NCBI GenBank assembly: GCA_963749825.1
Contig: CAVVOI010000012.1
Location: forward strand, 930,001 to 994,000
Source: UBA11865 sp963749825
GTDB lineage: Bacteria; Chloroflexota; Anaerolineae; Promineifilales; Promineifilaceae
Reading direction: 5' to 3'
DNA length: 64,000 nucleotides
Program-made: the position numbers and the translations under genes
The notes under the pieces: model-generated
The model's input: only the letters and a program-made list of their open reading frames with translations
Told to the model about the DNA's origin: nothing
Database searches by the model: none
Shown here: in pieces, positions 52,735 through 61,445 of the stretch
Numbering within the stretch: position 1 is the stretch's first letter
How the letters are laid out: each line of letters begins with the position of its first letter

Positions 52735-55700
52735 TTACTTATAAATGACGTCTAGATGGGGTTGCAGGTTATTTAGGCCTTCGCGACTCGAAAATGTACG
52801 GGTTGCATCATCCTCGATCATCATGCAAAAGCCGTGATTGTCAGCCGGATTCGAATGCTGGGATCGAACAAGGTCTGTCAGGTTCCAACTATATTCACCT
52901 GGGGTCAGTGAAACTTCCGTTGATACAGACTCATCAAAATTGCAAACTGGTCTACCCTGGCTATCTTCGGTCCACTCATCCATCGCCAGGCCCACCTTCA
53001 CTTCGGCGTTCGGACCGATCCCTGATGTTAGCGACAAGAACAAAAACGCTTGCTGAATATCCGCGCCCGGAGGAACGGTAGTTACGTCAAAGCGTATCGC
53101 TACCAATCCATCAGAACATATGAAGGCCAGCGGGCAATTCTCAGTCACATTCTTGGACAAGATCAGCTCGCCTGTTTCACCAAAGGTAGGAAGCGGGGTA
53201 GCTGTCGGACAAGGTTGTCCTTGAATGCACAGGACAAGTAGGAGAGGCCTATTCTCAGCCGGCCAGTAACGGTCGGCATCGGCCAATACTTGGGTTGTCA
53301 CTGGAGTAGGTGTAAAAGTTGGCGACGGTGTTAGCGAGGCTGTGGGCGTGGCGGTAGGTTCAGGTGTACCTGTAGCCGTTGCCGTCGGCGGCGGGGTGGC
53401 TGTAGGCAATCGCAGTGGATCAGTGCTATTGGCAACTTCAACACCATCAGTCACCCCATCGCCGTCCGTGTCTGGATTCGTAGGGGACGTCTTATGGATA
53501 TTTACCTCATCACCGTCCAGCAAAGTATCTCCATCCGAGTCTTGTTGCTTCGGTTTGGTGCCGTGTTGGTTTACCTCCTGACCATCGTTCAAGCCATCTC
53601 CATCTGTATCCGGATTATCGGGATCGGTACCCAACTCCGCTTCAGATTGATTGCTGAGACCATCACCATCGTCATCACCCTCAGCTTCGGCCGTGAGCGC
53701 CTGGGAGGTGGCTGTGACGGCCGAGGCACCTTCAAACTGAGCGGTTGCTTCAGCCGCGGCAGTACTTTGGGCTTCTTCTGTCCGGACAGCGGCTAGAAAT
53801 ACCTCCGTCGCCGCTTCGGCGGTTCGGGTAGCTTCGTTGTTCCGACCATTCCAGAAAGCAAACAAACCGGCGCTGGCAATACACAATATGAGACCTAAAG
53901 CAATTAATAGTGGCAGCAGCCAGGACGGGATCACCGGTTTCACGTCTAACTGTCCAGGCAGTTGGCGACGGTCAGAAGCCTGGGTGCCCACTAATACTTC
54001 AAAAGGTAGATTCCTCGACCGGCCGAAGAATGGACGCTCCTTGGCCTTCAAACTTAGATCGGTCGTACCACGTTGGCCAGGACCCAATCGCAACCGGCCT
54101 TGTTGGCCATCAAACTGAATCACCTCGGCAGGATCACGACCCGTAACGCTAAAATCACTATCTGCATTACCCTCGTTCCGGATTAGAACCCGGCAAACGC
54201 CTCCATTGCTCAGACGTTTAGGACGCATATCAGTGGTGAATCGAGTAAATGGCTGGACCATCACCTGGCCGTTAACGGCCGCCGATTCTGACGCATCAGA
54301 CGAGGAACGAATGACCAGCCGGTATGGATGCGGACCGGCCGTTGCACTGCTGTCCATAGGTGGTTGAATCGTCACCAACAAGGCTCCATTCGCGCCAGGC
54401 ATCAACTGAATCGAATCTTGGCTAATCGTCACCCACTCGGCCGGCAACTTTTGCAGTGCAACCTGGAAGTGATCGACCGTCACGCCTTGATTGAGCAACT
54501 CAACCTGAAGATCGGCTCTTCCCCCTGGTGTGACCTCAACGTCGGTCGGCTGAACCACCAGGCTTAACCGTCCACTGCTGCTATTAACCTGAGTCCCTCC
54601 GATTTCAGCTGCGGCCATCGCCGTCGCCGCGAAACTGCGACCAGCGGCTGTCGGGCTTACAGGAACACGACCTTGAGCTTGCTCCATCCGAAGGAAATAC
54701 GGACCAATGCGTACTGTCTGGCCTGGTCCCCATGCCTCCGGTAAGTCCGGTAGTAGGCGACTATTTTCTAGGAAAGTGCCGTTGGTGCTACCAGTATCCA
54801 CGATAGTCCACCCACCGCTTGGGCTTTGTTCCAGGCGCGCATGTTCCCTGGAAATTCCTTCAACCGCCAGGACAATATCATTGGCACCGGAGCGGCCGAT
54901 TGTGTAACGCTTTTTATCGAGGTTCTGGGCTTTGGGTGGCTCTCCCTTCTTGGCGATGAGAACTCGGGCTTGTCCCGGTAGCGCGGTCAAGTCATATCCC
55001 ATGCGGCTCGGTTCGGCTATGGATTGGGCCGGTATCAACTGGGTCACCAGGCTTACAACATTTTGCGCCGGTGCAAATTGGGTTACGTCGGCTTCCGTTA
55101 AGCCGGCTGCAGCCCGCCGCAAATCATCGGCCATTTCCTGTCCGCTTTGGTACCGGTCGCCAGGATTTTTTGCGATGGACCGTTCGATCACCGTTGCCAC
55201 CGCTGCCGGCACACCTGGCCGAATCTGTTGAGGTGATGGCGGCTCTTCGTTGATATGTTTCATTACCGCATCGGTCGGCGATTTGATATCAAAGGGTAAC
55301 TGCCCGGTTGCTAACTGGTACAGCATAATGCCTAGTGAATAAAGATCGGAACGCCCATCAAGATCTTTGCCCAGACACTGCTCTGGAGACATGTATGGCA
55401 AAGTACCCATGAAGGTACCGGTCCGGGTTTGCACACCCCCTTCCAATAACTTGGCGAGTCCAAAATCTGTAACGATAGCTCTTACCGGCAACGCCCCTTG
55501 TTTATCTGCCTGGTCCACCGGTTTGAGAAGCACATTATCAGGTTTAATGTCCCGGTGAATGACACGTTGCCTGTGAGCATAACCCAGGGCTTCAGCTACC
55601 TGGGCAATGGTGTATAGCGATTCGCTCAGTTTGACGACTTGATTGTTGTCTTGAACATGTTTAATGTACGTGCCTAAACTCGCCCCAGGTACAAACTCCA

Positions 55701-55968
55701 TGATCATGTAAGATAAGTTTTGTTCGTACTCGTAGTCATAAATATTGACAATGGAGGGATGATCCCCGAGGCGGGCTGCAGCCTGGGCCTCTTGCAAGAA
55801 ACGTTGTTGAAACTCTGGCTGTTTGGCAAATTGGGGATGCATCACCTTTACAGCGACTGCTCTGGCAAGGGTCAGGTCAAATGCCCGGTAAACCGCGCCC
55901 ATACCACCCTCGCCTAAGAGAGAATCGATCCGGTAATTTTTGATTTGCCTTCCTACCAGGTTTATCAT
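52735..55968 (-). CDS. Transmembrane Ser/Thr protein kinase with FHA domain and TSP3-repeat ectodomain
   Basis: A 1077-residue receptor-like kinase. Residues 12-285 are a complete PknB-type kinase: LGEGGMGAVYRAFD, Lys41, HRDIKPDN with Asp140, and DFG at 168-170. Residues 353-428 are an FHA domain (YTIGRSGANDIVL, then ISREHARL and TGSTNGTFLEN) that binds phosphothreonine. Residues 465-670 hold two beta-sandwich modules. One membrane segment spans about 682-706. Outside, residues 763-850 are four thrombospondin type 3-like Asp-rich calcium repeats (NPDTDGDGLNDGQE), then a Thr/Pro linker and a C-terminal DNRLRE-like domain (936-1077). It starts three bases after the FHA-tail gene, so it belongs to the eCIS operon. 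The FHA partner is plausibly its neighbour; that is inference. Confidence 0.93.
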   Translation of the reverse strand: MINLVGRQIKNYRIDSLLGEGGMGAVYRAFDLTLARAVAVKVMHPQFAKQPEFQQRFLQEAQAAARLGDHPSIVNIYDYEYEQNLSYMIMEFVPGASLGTYIKHVQDNNQVVKLSESLYTIAQVAEALGYAHRQRVIHRDIKPDNVLLKPVDQADKQGALPVRAIVTDFGLAKLLEGGVQTRTGTFMGTLPYMSPEQCLGKDLDGRSDLYSLGIMLYQLATGQLPFDIKSPTDAVMKHINEEPPSPQQIRPGVPAAVATVIERSIAKNPGDRYQSGQEMADDLRRAAAGLTEADVTQFAPAQNVVSLVTQLIPAQSIAEPSRMGYDLTALPGQARVLIAKKGEPPKAQNLDKKRYTIGRSGANDIVLAVEGISREHARLEQSPSGGWTIVDTGSTNGTFLENSRLLPDLPEAWGPGQTVRIGPYFLRMEQAQGRVPVSPTAAGRSFAATAMAAAEIGGTQVNSSSGRLSLVVQPTDVEVTPGGRADLQVELLNQGVTVDHFQVALQKLPAEWVTISQDSIQLMPGANGALLVTIQPPMDSSATAGPHPYRLVIRSSSDASESAAVNGQVMVQPFTRFTTDMRPKRLSNGGVCRVLIRNEGNADSDFSVTGRDPAEVIQFDGQQGRLRLGPGQRGTTDLSLKAKERPFFGRSRNLPFEVLVGTQASDRRQLPGQLDVKPVIPSWLLPLLIALGLILCIASAGLFAFWNGRNNEATRTAEAATEVFLAAVRTEEAQSTAAAEATAQFEGASAVTATSQALTAEAEGDDDGDGLSNQSEAELGTDPDNPDTDGDGLNDGQEVNQHGTKPKQQDSDGDTLLDGDEVNIHKTSPTNPDTDGDGVTDGVEVANSTDPLRLPTATPPPTATATGTPEPTATPTASLTPSPTFTPTPVTTQVLADADRYWPAENRPLLLVLCIQGQPCPTATPLPTFGETGELILSKNVTENCPLAFICSDGLVAIRFDVTTVPPGADIQQAFLFLSLTSGIGPNAEVKVGLAMDEWTEDSQGRPVCNFDESVSTEVSLTPGEYSWNLTDLVRSQHSNPADNHGFCMMIEDDATRTFSSREGLNNLQPHLDVIYK

Positions 55969-55971
55969 GTG

Positions 55972-56931
55972 CTACTTTGTCCTCTGGCGGCTAGTCCTAA
56001 ACAATAATTGGTAATTTGTGTGAGCCGGCTTATTCGCATCCACGATTCTTTCGATTAGTTGGCGATCCACTTCATTTTCTGCCACGGGCATCTTCACCTT
56101 AAATGTAAAAGGATCTTCATCTTTTTCCAAGTCAATGATCTCTGGTTCCACGCCGGTATAAATCTCCAGCACTCTCGACAAAGCCCAGGCGGTCCCTCGG
56201 CGAGCAAATATCTGGTGAGCTTCTTCCAAGAGGGTACGCTTCTGCTCATTAGTCCAGCTTGGATCAAAAGTAATTGAGAACCAATTAGCCAGCCAGGGCA
56301 AGAATCCAGGCGGCGCCGTCTTTGGATCAAGATAGAGATCGAAGTTATCGACATTCCATTCTATGGGCGTGATAACCGAATCAAAGATGGCCAAGAATCG
56401 GGCCATGAAGTCAGTATGATAAATACCGGGCAGGTATTCTAAGAAACGGCTATCAGTTCGTGATAGGCCCAGCGGCGGCTCGCTATAGTCGAAAAGATCC
56501 GCGCCATCCTCTGGCGGTGGGGGTGGCGGGGCCGGGGGGGGCTTGACCGGTTCGGGCTCTGGTTCCGGCTCAGGTTTTGGCTCGGGCTTGGGTTCTGGTA
56601 TAGGCGCCTTAACCGGTTCGACCGCAATCTGTTCAAATATTAATTCAAAAGGACCGACCTGGATCTTAGCCCCATTCTCTAGATCCATTGACGTATTGGC
56701 TTCCAGGGCCCGGCCGTTTAAGCTGGTGCCATTTGCGCTTCCAAGATCCATCAGTTGGCACTTGGTTGCCGTACACTCGATGTGGGCATGCTTGCGCGAG
56801 ATCATGGGATGGTTTAAGCGGATATCAATGCCCGCCTCCCGGCCGATGAGCGTCTTTCCCTCGGCCAGTTCAATAGTCTCCGCAAATTCAGGTCCGGCGA
56901 TGTTCAAACGGCGGATGTATTCTTCAGCCAT
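55972..56931 (-). CDS. FHA domain fused to phage tail protein I (eCIS baseplate component)
   Basis: A 319-residue fusion. Residues 27-98 are an FHA domain with TLIGREAGIDIRLNHPMISRKHAHIE and LMDLGSANGTSLNGR, in which the Arg, Ser and Asn-Gly phosphothreonine-binding residues are intact. Residues 108-143 are a Pro/Glu/Lys then poly-Pro linker. Residues 160-312 match the tail protein I-like family (FLEYLPGIYHTDFMARFLAIFD, GFLPWLANWFSI, IFARRGTAWALSRVLEIYTG), which joins the baseplate wedge in contractile phages and eCIS. RBS AGGA lies seven bases before the ATG. Together with the kinase gene three bases downstream it suggests phospho-regulated assembly. Confidence 0.9.
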   Translation of the reverse strand: MAEEYIRRLNIAGPEFAETIELAEGKTLIGREAGIDIRLNHPMISRKHAHIECTATKCQLMDLGSANGTSLNGRALEANTSMDLENGAKIQVGPFELIFEQIAVEPVKAPIPEPKPEPKPEPEPEPEPVKPPPAPPPPPPEDGADLFDYSEPPLGLSRTDSRFLEYLPGIYHTDFMARFLAIFDSVITPIEWNVDNFDLYLDPKTAPPGFLPWLANWFSITFDPSWTNEQKRTLLEEAHQIFARRGTAWALSRVLEIYTGVEPEIIDLEKDEDPFTFKVKMPVAENEVDRQLIERIVDANKPAHTNYQLLFRTSRQRTK

Positions 56932-57066
56932 CCCTTTGTCCTTTGGTTAACTGGCAACGATCATTTTCCAGCATCTCACAACTCGTCAGGTGATAGGGTA
57001 TGAGGAGTGTTGAGCCGGATTTTAGATATAACTGGCGAGAAACCTTATCCACAAACATGGAGACTC

Positions 57067-57726
57067 CTATACCAGACCTTGCCGTAATTCAGCGATAAAT
57101 GGCTCATATGCCGCTGTTTCGCGATCTAAAATTACAAGGGTGCAGTAATCTTGGGCAATTTGGCCCTGTTGTTCCCGATTATAATCCTTATAGTGTTTTC
57201 CGGCAGCCCAACTGGCCAGCAATCCAGCCGGTCCACCATATTCATACGCTTTTCGCCCAAATTTTCTCTGGACCCATAAACCTTGCCCAATATAGATTGA
57301 GCCCACTCGTTCGAATTGGCAAGTATGGGTCAACTCGTGAACAAGAAGGGCCTGATTACGATCTTTGCCCTCTGGCATATTAATCGTATGCCATGTTGCG
57401 AAAGCCCGCCCTCCATTCAATCCAAATATGGTTGTCAACATTCCACCTTGGGCGATGCTGACGTCCCGGTATCGGATAGCATTGGGTCCTAAAACTTCCA
57501 CAGCGGCCGCTATTTCCGCTTCTGTCAAAGGTCGGGTGTCCGTGGCCAGCCGGAGTAGGATTTGGCAGATTTCCGGTCCGGCGAACAGATCAAATGTGTA
57601 CCAAAGCAGTGCGTGCATCCAAGAAACGAAAGTCCCCACGGATATTTGAGATGGAGGGGAGATAATTGTGCCCAACAGTCGCCCGAATCTTCTCGGTAAT
57701 TCACGAAATAATATCAGTAACCACAT
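57067..57726 (-). CDS. HExxH-containing eCIS-associated protein
   Basis: A 219-residue protein with a zinc-metallopeptidase-like motif: LVHELTHTCQFE, where His130-Glu131 and His134 fit HExxH. Such HELTH motifs occur in DUF4157 and 'vgr related' proteins of eCIS loci, where the first is the eCIS-core marker. The N-terminus is hydrophobic (MWLLILFREL and SWMHALLWYTFDLFAG). The third metal ligand is not obvious, so protease activity is unproven. It lies nine bases after the accessory gene. It may be a cargo, a processing protease or a structural relic. Confidence 0.75.
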   Translation of the reverse strand: MWLLILFRELPRRFGRLLGTIISPPSQISVGTFVSWMHALLWYTFDLFAGPEICQILLRLATDTRPLTEAEIAAAVEVLGPNAIRYRDVSIAQGGMLTTIFGLNGGRAFATWHTINMPEGKDRNQALLVHELTHTCQFERVGSIYIGQGLWVQRKFGRKAYEYGGPAGLLASWAAGKHYKDYNREQQGQIAQDYCTLVILDRETAAYEPFIAELRQGLV

Positions 57727-57735
57727 ACGCTATTA

Positions 57736-58113
57736 TTACAACCACTCATCCGAGCCTAGTCCACCATAGCTCTTAGGTTTTCTTGCTGGCGGCCCAGACA
57801 TTGGCCTTGCCCCATAACCGGAACCTGGAGTCTTCACGACCTCGACACCTACTTGAAAGGCAGTTAATTTTCGATCGCGATATATCTTGTCGATCTTCGC
57901 TTGGAATTCATCCACCAATTTGTCGCGCTCGGGCTGGGATAACTCATTCAGTTCCTTGGTGAAGCCTGGTAGTTGGCCGTCGCGAATCCGCTGAGCCGGA
58001 TTGCGGCCTTGAATCTGATCATAAATACGGCCGACAGCGCGAGTTGCTTCGCCGCGATCATCCCGGTACTTGGCGATATCCCGATCACATCTCGCCTCAA
58101 ATTCTCCTGACAA
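57736..58113 (-). CDS. eCIS-associated hypothetical protein, probably the C-terminal part of a frameshifted gene
   Basis: A 125-codon frame beginning at a TTG. It is charged and helical (CDRDIAKYRDDRGEATRAVG, GQLPGFTKELNELSQPERDK), ending in a Gly/Pro-rich disordered tail (YGGLGSDEWL). The same coding character continues upstream in this frame to a stop created by a run of seven A residues (plus T run at 58163-58169), and in the next frame beyond it. With six A residues the two frames fuse to one of about 164 residues starting at GTG 58231. So the short form may be an artefact or the gene may be broken. I recognise no family. Confidence 0.7.
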   Translation of the reverse strand: MSGEFEARCDRDIAKYRDDRGEATRAVGRIYDQIQGRNPAQRIRDGQLPGFTKELNELSQPERDKLVDEFQAKIDKIYRDRKLTAFQVGVEVVKTPGSGYGARPMSGPPARKPKSYGGLGSDEWL

Positions 58114-58162
58114 GCGGCTAATTTCTCCTTGTACTTTGCTCGTTGGATCCCGTTTGAGTAGC

Positions 58163-58231
58163 TTTTTTTATCTTAGTAACCAGAGTTTCGCGGAAAACAT
58201 AATCATAATCCCAGCTATCGCCTCCATCCAC
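58163..58231 (-). pseudogene. N-terminal fragment of the frameshifted accessory gene
   Basis: On the minus strand GTG 58231 opens a protein-like stretch (MDGGDSWDYDYVFRETLV, then TKIKK) that reaches the A7 run at 58163-58169. Removing one A joins it in frame to the 57736 gene (IKKLLKRDPTSKVQGE). AGGA lies about seven bases before the GTG. Whether this is a sequencing error, a true mutation or programmed slippage cannot be decided from the sequence. Confidence 0.5.
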
Positions 58232-58318
58232 GACCTGATCCTGACGACGCCTATCTTTTGCTGTGGTCAGACTGTTTTCGGCCGGGCCTGCTTTTGCTTC
58301 GTTGCCAAGAAATCATCC

Positions 58319-58816
58319 TCACATGATATTCCCCGCGCCGGGGGAATAGCTAGAAGAGACAACGCTGTCGGCAATCAATGTTTCCACTCTCAAAACACCG
58401 CTCATATTGGTCATGCCACTATTGACATTGGTGAGGCCCGCGTTGATATTCACCATTGCGCCGTCGATATCGACCGCACCACCTCCAGCACGAACGCTAC
58501 TCCCAGCACCACCTATCTGCTGTTCGCCGGTAGAGTCTGCGTTGTCTTCAGCGTGCTCATCAATCCGTTGTACTGAAGGCGTCAGATGACGCTGTACAAA
58601 GGCGTTGCCATGAGTCCTTTGTAACTGCAGGATAGCTTTGTGTCGAAGCGGTTTTGTCGTCGGGTGATCAGGTAAACCGCCTAATTGACCGGCCAGCGGC
58701 TTGAGGCCGGAGAAATCGCCTGACGGCGAGAGGCTCCTATCATCCCTATCCGGCTGCAATGGGCGCCGGTGATCGTTTGCCGAATTTGTCTTTGGCTTTT
58801 GATATTCTTTACTCAA
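58319..58816 (-). CDS. Small eCIS protein: LQR-GN-VQR motif plus spike-like C-terminal tail
   Basis: A protein of about 165 residues. The middle has ILQLQRTHGNAFVQR, a motif that precedes the core domain in many DUF4157-type eCIS proteins. But instead of that domain the C-terminus reads VDIDGAMVNINAGLTNVNSG and ends SSSYSPGAGNIM, a beta-helical ending like that of VgrG-type spikes. Start: ATG 58834 has no ribosome binding site, while AAGGAGG lies five bases before the TTG at 58816, so TTG is preferred. It follows the baseplate J gene in the same direction. It may be a spike-tip adaptor or an effector-loading factor; this is inference. Confidence 0.72.
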   Translation of the reverse strand: MSKEYQKPKTNSANDHRRPLQPDRDDRSLSPSGDFSGLKPLAGQLGGLPDHPTTKPLRHKAILQLQRTHGNAFVQRHLTPSVQRIDEHAEDNADSTGEQQIGGAGSSVRAGGGAVDIDGAMVNINAGLTNVNSGMTNMSGVLRVETLIADSVVSSSYSPGAGNIM

Positions 58817-58880
58817 TTCATCCTCCTTCACCATCTAAAGTAGAGGCGACCTGACAGAGCAGCTCAACGGTTAAGCTTCT

Positions 58881-60881
58881 TTAAACGAATTCGACCTCGT
58901 GTATCCCTGAAGCGATAACGCCATGGCTGACGACCTCAAGGTTTTCCGCTGGTTTTCCTTCTGCAGCGCCCCCTTCGGCGGCGGCATACATCTCCACACC
59001 ACGGATGAACTGCACATTTGGCGTATTTTGCAGACTTTGATAGACATCAGAAACGAAAAGGTCCCGGCCAAACGGCCAACCTTGTCCGTCCGGACCTCCA
59101 ACGAGGGGATTCAGAAAATGATAGAGGCGGGCCAGCACTTCTGCTTCTACTTCCTCCTGGGAAGCGCCAGGAGAAGCCCGCAACTGGGCTTTGATGGACA
59201 CCCACCGGTACGCTGGCGCTCGAATATCTAAGCGGGTGGTGATCAGGCGTCGTTGATCGAGATAGGCTGATAAAGTGTTGATATCTTTGTCATTTGGCTC
59301 TAGCTCTGATGGCTCTAAAAAGTGGGGCGGATTCTTGACCCTCGGGATCACCAGGACATAGACCTGTCCAGGGGCGACGCGTCCCGCCTCAGCCGGGCGC
59401 GGTTGCAAACACTTCACTCTACCGATGGCCGAGGGTAAGGCTTGCCGGGCCAAAAACTCAAAATCTGATTCAGTTACTGCCCGTTCGCGAGAGCGCAATA
59501 ACGACGGCGCCCGAACCATAGCTGATTCCAAGGCTTCTGGATCAAGACCACCCCAAGCAGGCTGCCGGTTATATACCTGGGAAATATAGGGGATCGAGGT
59601 CTTCAAGGTGTTCAAGATGCCGGTCTGAACATTGCCCTTGTCACCGCCACCGTAACGATATCTTTTGAAAATCAAATTGGCGCCCCTGGCAGGTATGGCC
59701 CCAAACAACTTTATGGTGCCATCTTGCTGGCGAATGGCGGGTCCGAATCTCACTTCGCCGGTAACGCTATCAAGCGTGTAATGATGTTCATAGGCGCCCG
59801 AATCTGCAAAGTCGCTTACTTCCTGCCAGATCTGGGGCTTTTCGCCTTCTACCTGGACGATGAGATGCTCACCCGCCTCTCTTTTGAGAATAGGTGTCAT
59901 CTGTAGGTTAAAGCGTTGGCCGGCAGAACCATCACTCCGGCCGAGGAATTCTTTGCTAATTTGTTCAGCGTGGGTAGATGTCGACGTCCCTCCCCAGGAA
60001 GCAGCTGTCACCTGGCGAAGCTGAGGGCTGACCTGATAAGGTCTCATACCTTCTTGTTCTTCGGCCGCTGTGATTTCTTTAATCCTAACTCGTAGCCAAT
60101 AGAGATTCTTATTATTCACTGAGTAGCGGCCCATCTTGGGCAAATGAACCAAGATGCGCCCGGCGGTATTGAGGGCCTTGGTCGTATCCGAATCCACATC
60201 GCAGTCCAGCCAACGCTGGTCCCCAACGCCGCTTGATGCTTCCCAGATATAAGGCGGCACCGTCGGATCGACACCTGCACCGCCTGCCGGGTCACAATCC
60301 ATATCTAAGCCGAGAATATGGTAGCTAAGGTCATTCTCGAAACCAAAATAGAGAGCATCGTCGCTTTGAGGTACTTCGGAAAACACCTCAAAGCCTTCAA
60401 AACCTGCTTCGAGCCTACGAATATTGTGGCCACGATATTGTTTCTCCTGTCCACCAGCGGCGATGCGGGTCATAATCATCTTCAAATCTGGAGGTTGGAC
60501 GCGGAAATTTGCATCCGTTGTAAAAACGATTGACGGTTCCGTTTCCGTTTGTGTACTGGCAACTTCGGTGCCTGAAGGTATGATCACTACCGTCTCCTGA
60601 GGCACGGACAACCAGAAAGTTACCGGAGCTTTCGCTGGCACAGGTTCCTGCAACGTAATGCCCAGCATTTCCATAAATTTGATATAGTGTTTATCTGGTA
60701 CCTGGTTCAAGCGGTACAAGATGATGTCGGTCATCCAGGCGAAAAGCTCGATGAGTGTAACGCCGGGATCACTAACGTTATGGTCTGTCCATTCCTTGGT
60801 GTAGTGTGGAATGCGCTTCTTGGCTTCGTCTACGAGGTCCTGAAAGCTTCGATCATCTAGTTTTGGGGCTACAAGGGCCAT
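58881..60881 (-). CDS. Putative baseplate assembly protein J (gpJ-like)
   Basis: A 666-residue baseplate wedge protein of the putative baseplate assembly family found in eCIS and related phage tail-like particles. It begins MALVAPKLDDRSFQDLVDEA and has the typical WTDHNVSDPGVTLIELFAWMTD block near residues 30-55. A long beta-rich middle and a gpJ-like region (YRYGGGDKGNVQTG, RAPSLLRSRERAVTESDFEFLARQ) follow. AGGAG lies seven bases before the ATG. It sits between gp25 and the small eCIS gene, the normal baseplate order. Confidence 0.92.
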   Translation of the reverse strand: MALVAPKLDDRSFQDLVDEAKKRIPHYTKEWTDHNVSDPGVTLIELFAWMTDIILYRLNQVPDKHYIKFMEMLGITLQEPVPAKAPVTFWLSVPQETVVIIPSGTEVASTQTETEPSIVFTTDANFRVQPPDLKMIMTRIAAGGQEKQYRGHNIRRLEAGFEGFEVFSEVPQSDDALYFGFENDLSYHILGLDMDCDPAGGAGVDPTVPPYIWEASSGVGDQRWLDCDVDSDTTKALNTAGRILVHLPKMGRYSVNNKNLYWLRVRIKEITAAEEQEGMRPYQVSPQLRQVTAASWGGTSTSTHAEQISKEFLGRSDGSAGQRFNLQMTPILKREAGEHLIVQVEGEKPQIWQEVSDFADSGAYEHHYTLDSVTGEVRFGPAIRQQDGTIKLFGAIPARGANLIFKRYRYGGGDKGNVQTGILNTLKTSIPYISQVYNRQPAWGGLDPEALESAMVRAPSLLRSRERAVTESDFEFLARQALPSAIGRVKCLQPRPAEAGRVAPGQVYVLVIPRVKNPPHFLEPSELEPNDKDINTLSAYLDQRRLITTRLDIRAPAYRWVSIKAQLRASPGASQEEVEAEVLARLYHFLNPLVGGPDGQGWPFGRDLFVSDVYQSLQNTPNVQFIRGVEMYAAAEGGAAEGKPAENLEVVSHGVIASGIHEVEFV

Positions 60882-61000
60882 GTTGAGTCTCCTGGGTTAT
60901 CAACTTCATCCTTCTGGGCACCAATGGCCTGGGACGGTCAATAACTGTGTTGTAGAACGGTTTCTCAGAGAATATTCGATTGAATGAATAACTCCTGTCC

Positions 61001-61405
61001 TTAAACAGTTGCTTCTTCGGGAATGAGATAAAAAGGGTAAACAAGACTTCGACGGTCATGGGTGGCCTTCAGTTCATAGGCGATCTGGATTAGCATGCGG
61101 TGACCACTATTCGGGTCCGGTCCTACTCTAACGCTGGTTACGCGAATCCTGGGTTCCCACATACCCAGAGCCTCCTCCACATAACGACGGGCTTGTGCCC
61201 CCGTCTGGCTGTCGTTTGGCGCGAATACTAGTTCGTGTAATCGACAGCCGAAGGTCGGTCGCATCACGCGTTGCCCAGGAGCCGTCGACAGAATGATTTG
61301 AATAGCCTGGTCGATCTCGCCAATTTCATTGGTCAGCGAGATACCACCTTGAGCGTCAATTCTTGGTGGAAAGGACCAGCCTGAGCCTATGATATCTTTT
61401 GACAT
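61001..61405 (-). CDS. GPW/gp25 family baseplate protein
   Basis: A 134-residue gp25-like protein, the small lysozyme-fold (non-enzymatic) wedge subunit that starts sheath assembly in contractile tails. Family features are visible: IDQAIQIILSTAPGQRVMRPTFGCRLHELVF and EPRIRVTSVRVGPDPNSGHRML (given as separate parts). The ATG at 61405 has GAGGA upstream. It precedes baseplate J by 119 bases and follows the PAAR-like gene by 40 bases. Confidence 0.94.
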   Translation of the reverse strand: MSKDIIGSGWSFPPRIDAQGGISLTNEIGEIDQAIQIILSTAPGQRVMRPTFGCRLHELVFAPNDSQTGAQARRYVEEALGMWEPRIRVTSVRVGPDPNSGHRMLIQIAYELKATHDRRSLVYPFYLIPEEATV

Positions 61406-61445
61406 TTACCGTCTTCCTCATCTGCTTGAATTTCCCAATACCAGA

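Noticed and set aside
56515..56560. Long G-run on the plus strand that could suggest a quadruplex
   Set aside because: It is explained by proline codons of the linker in the FHA-tail protein I gene; a structural role is not needed.
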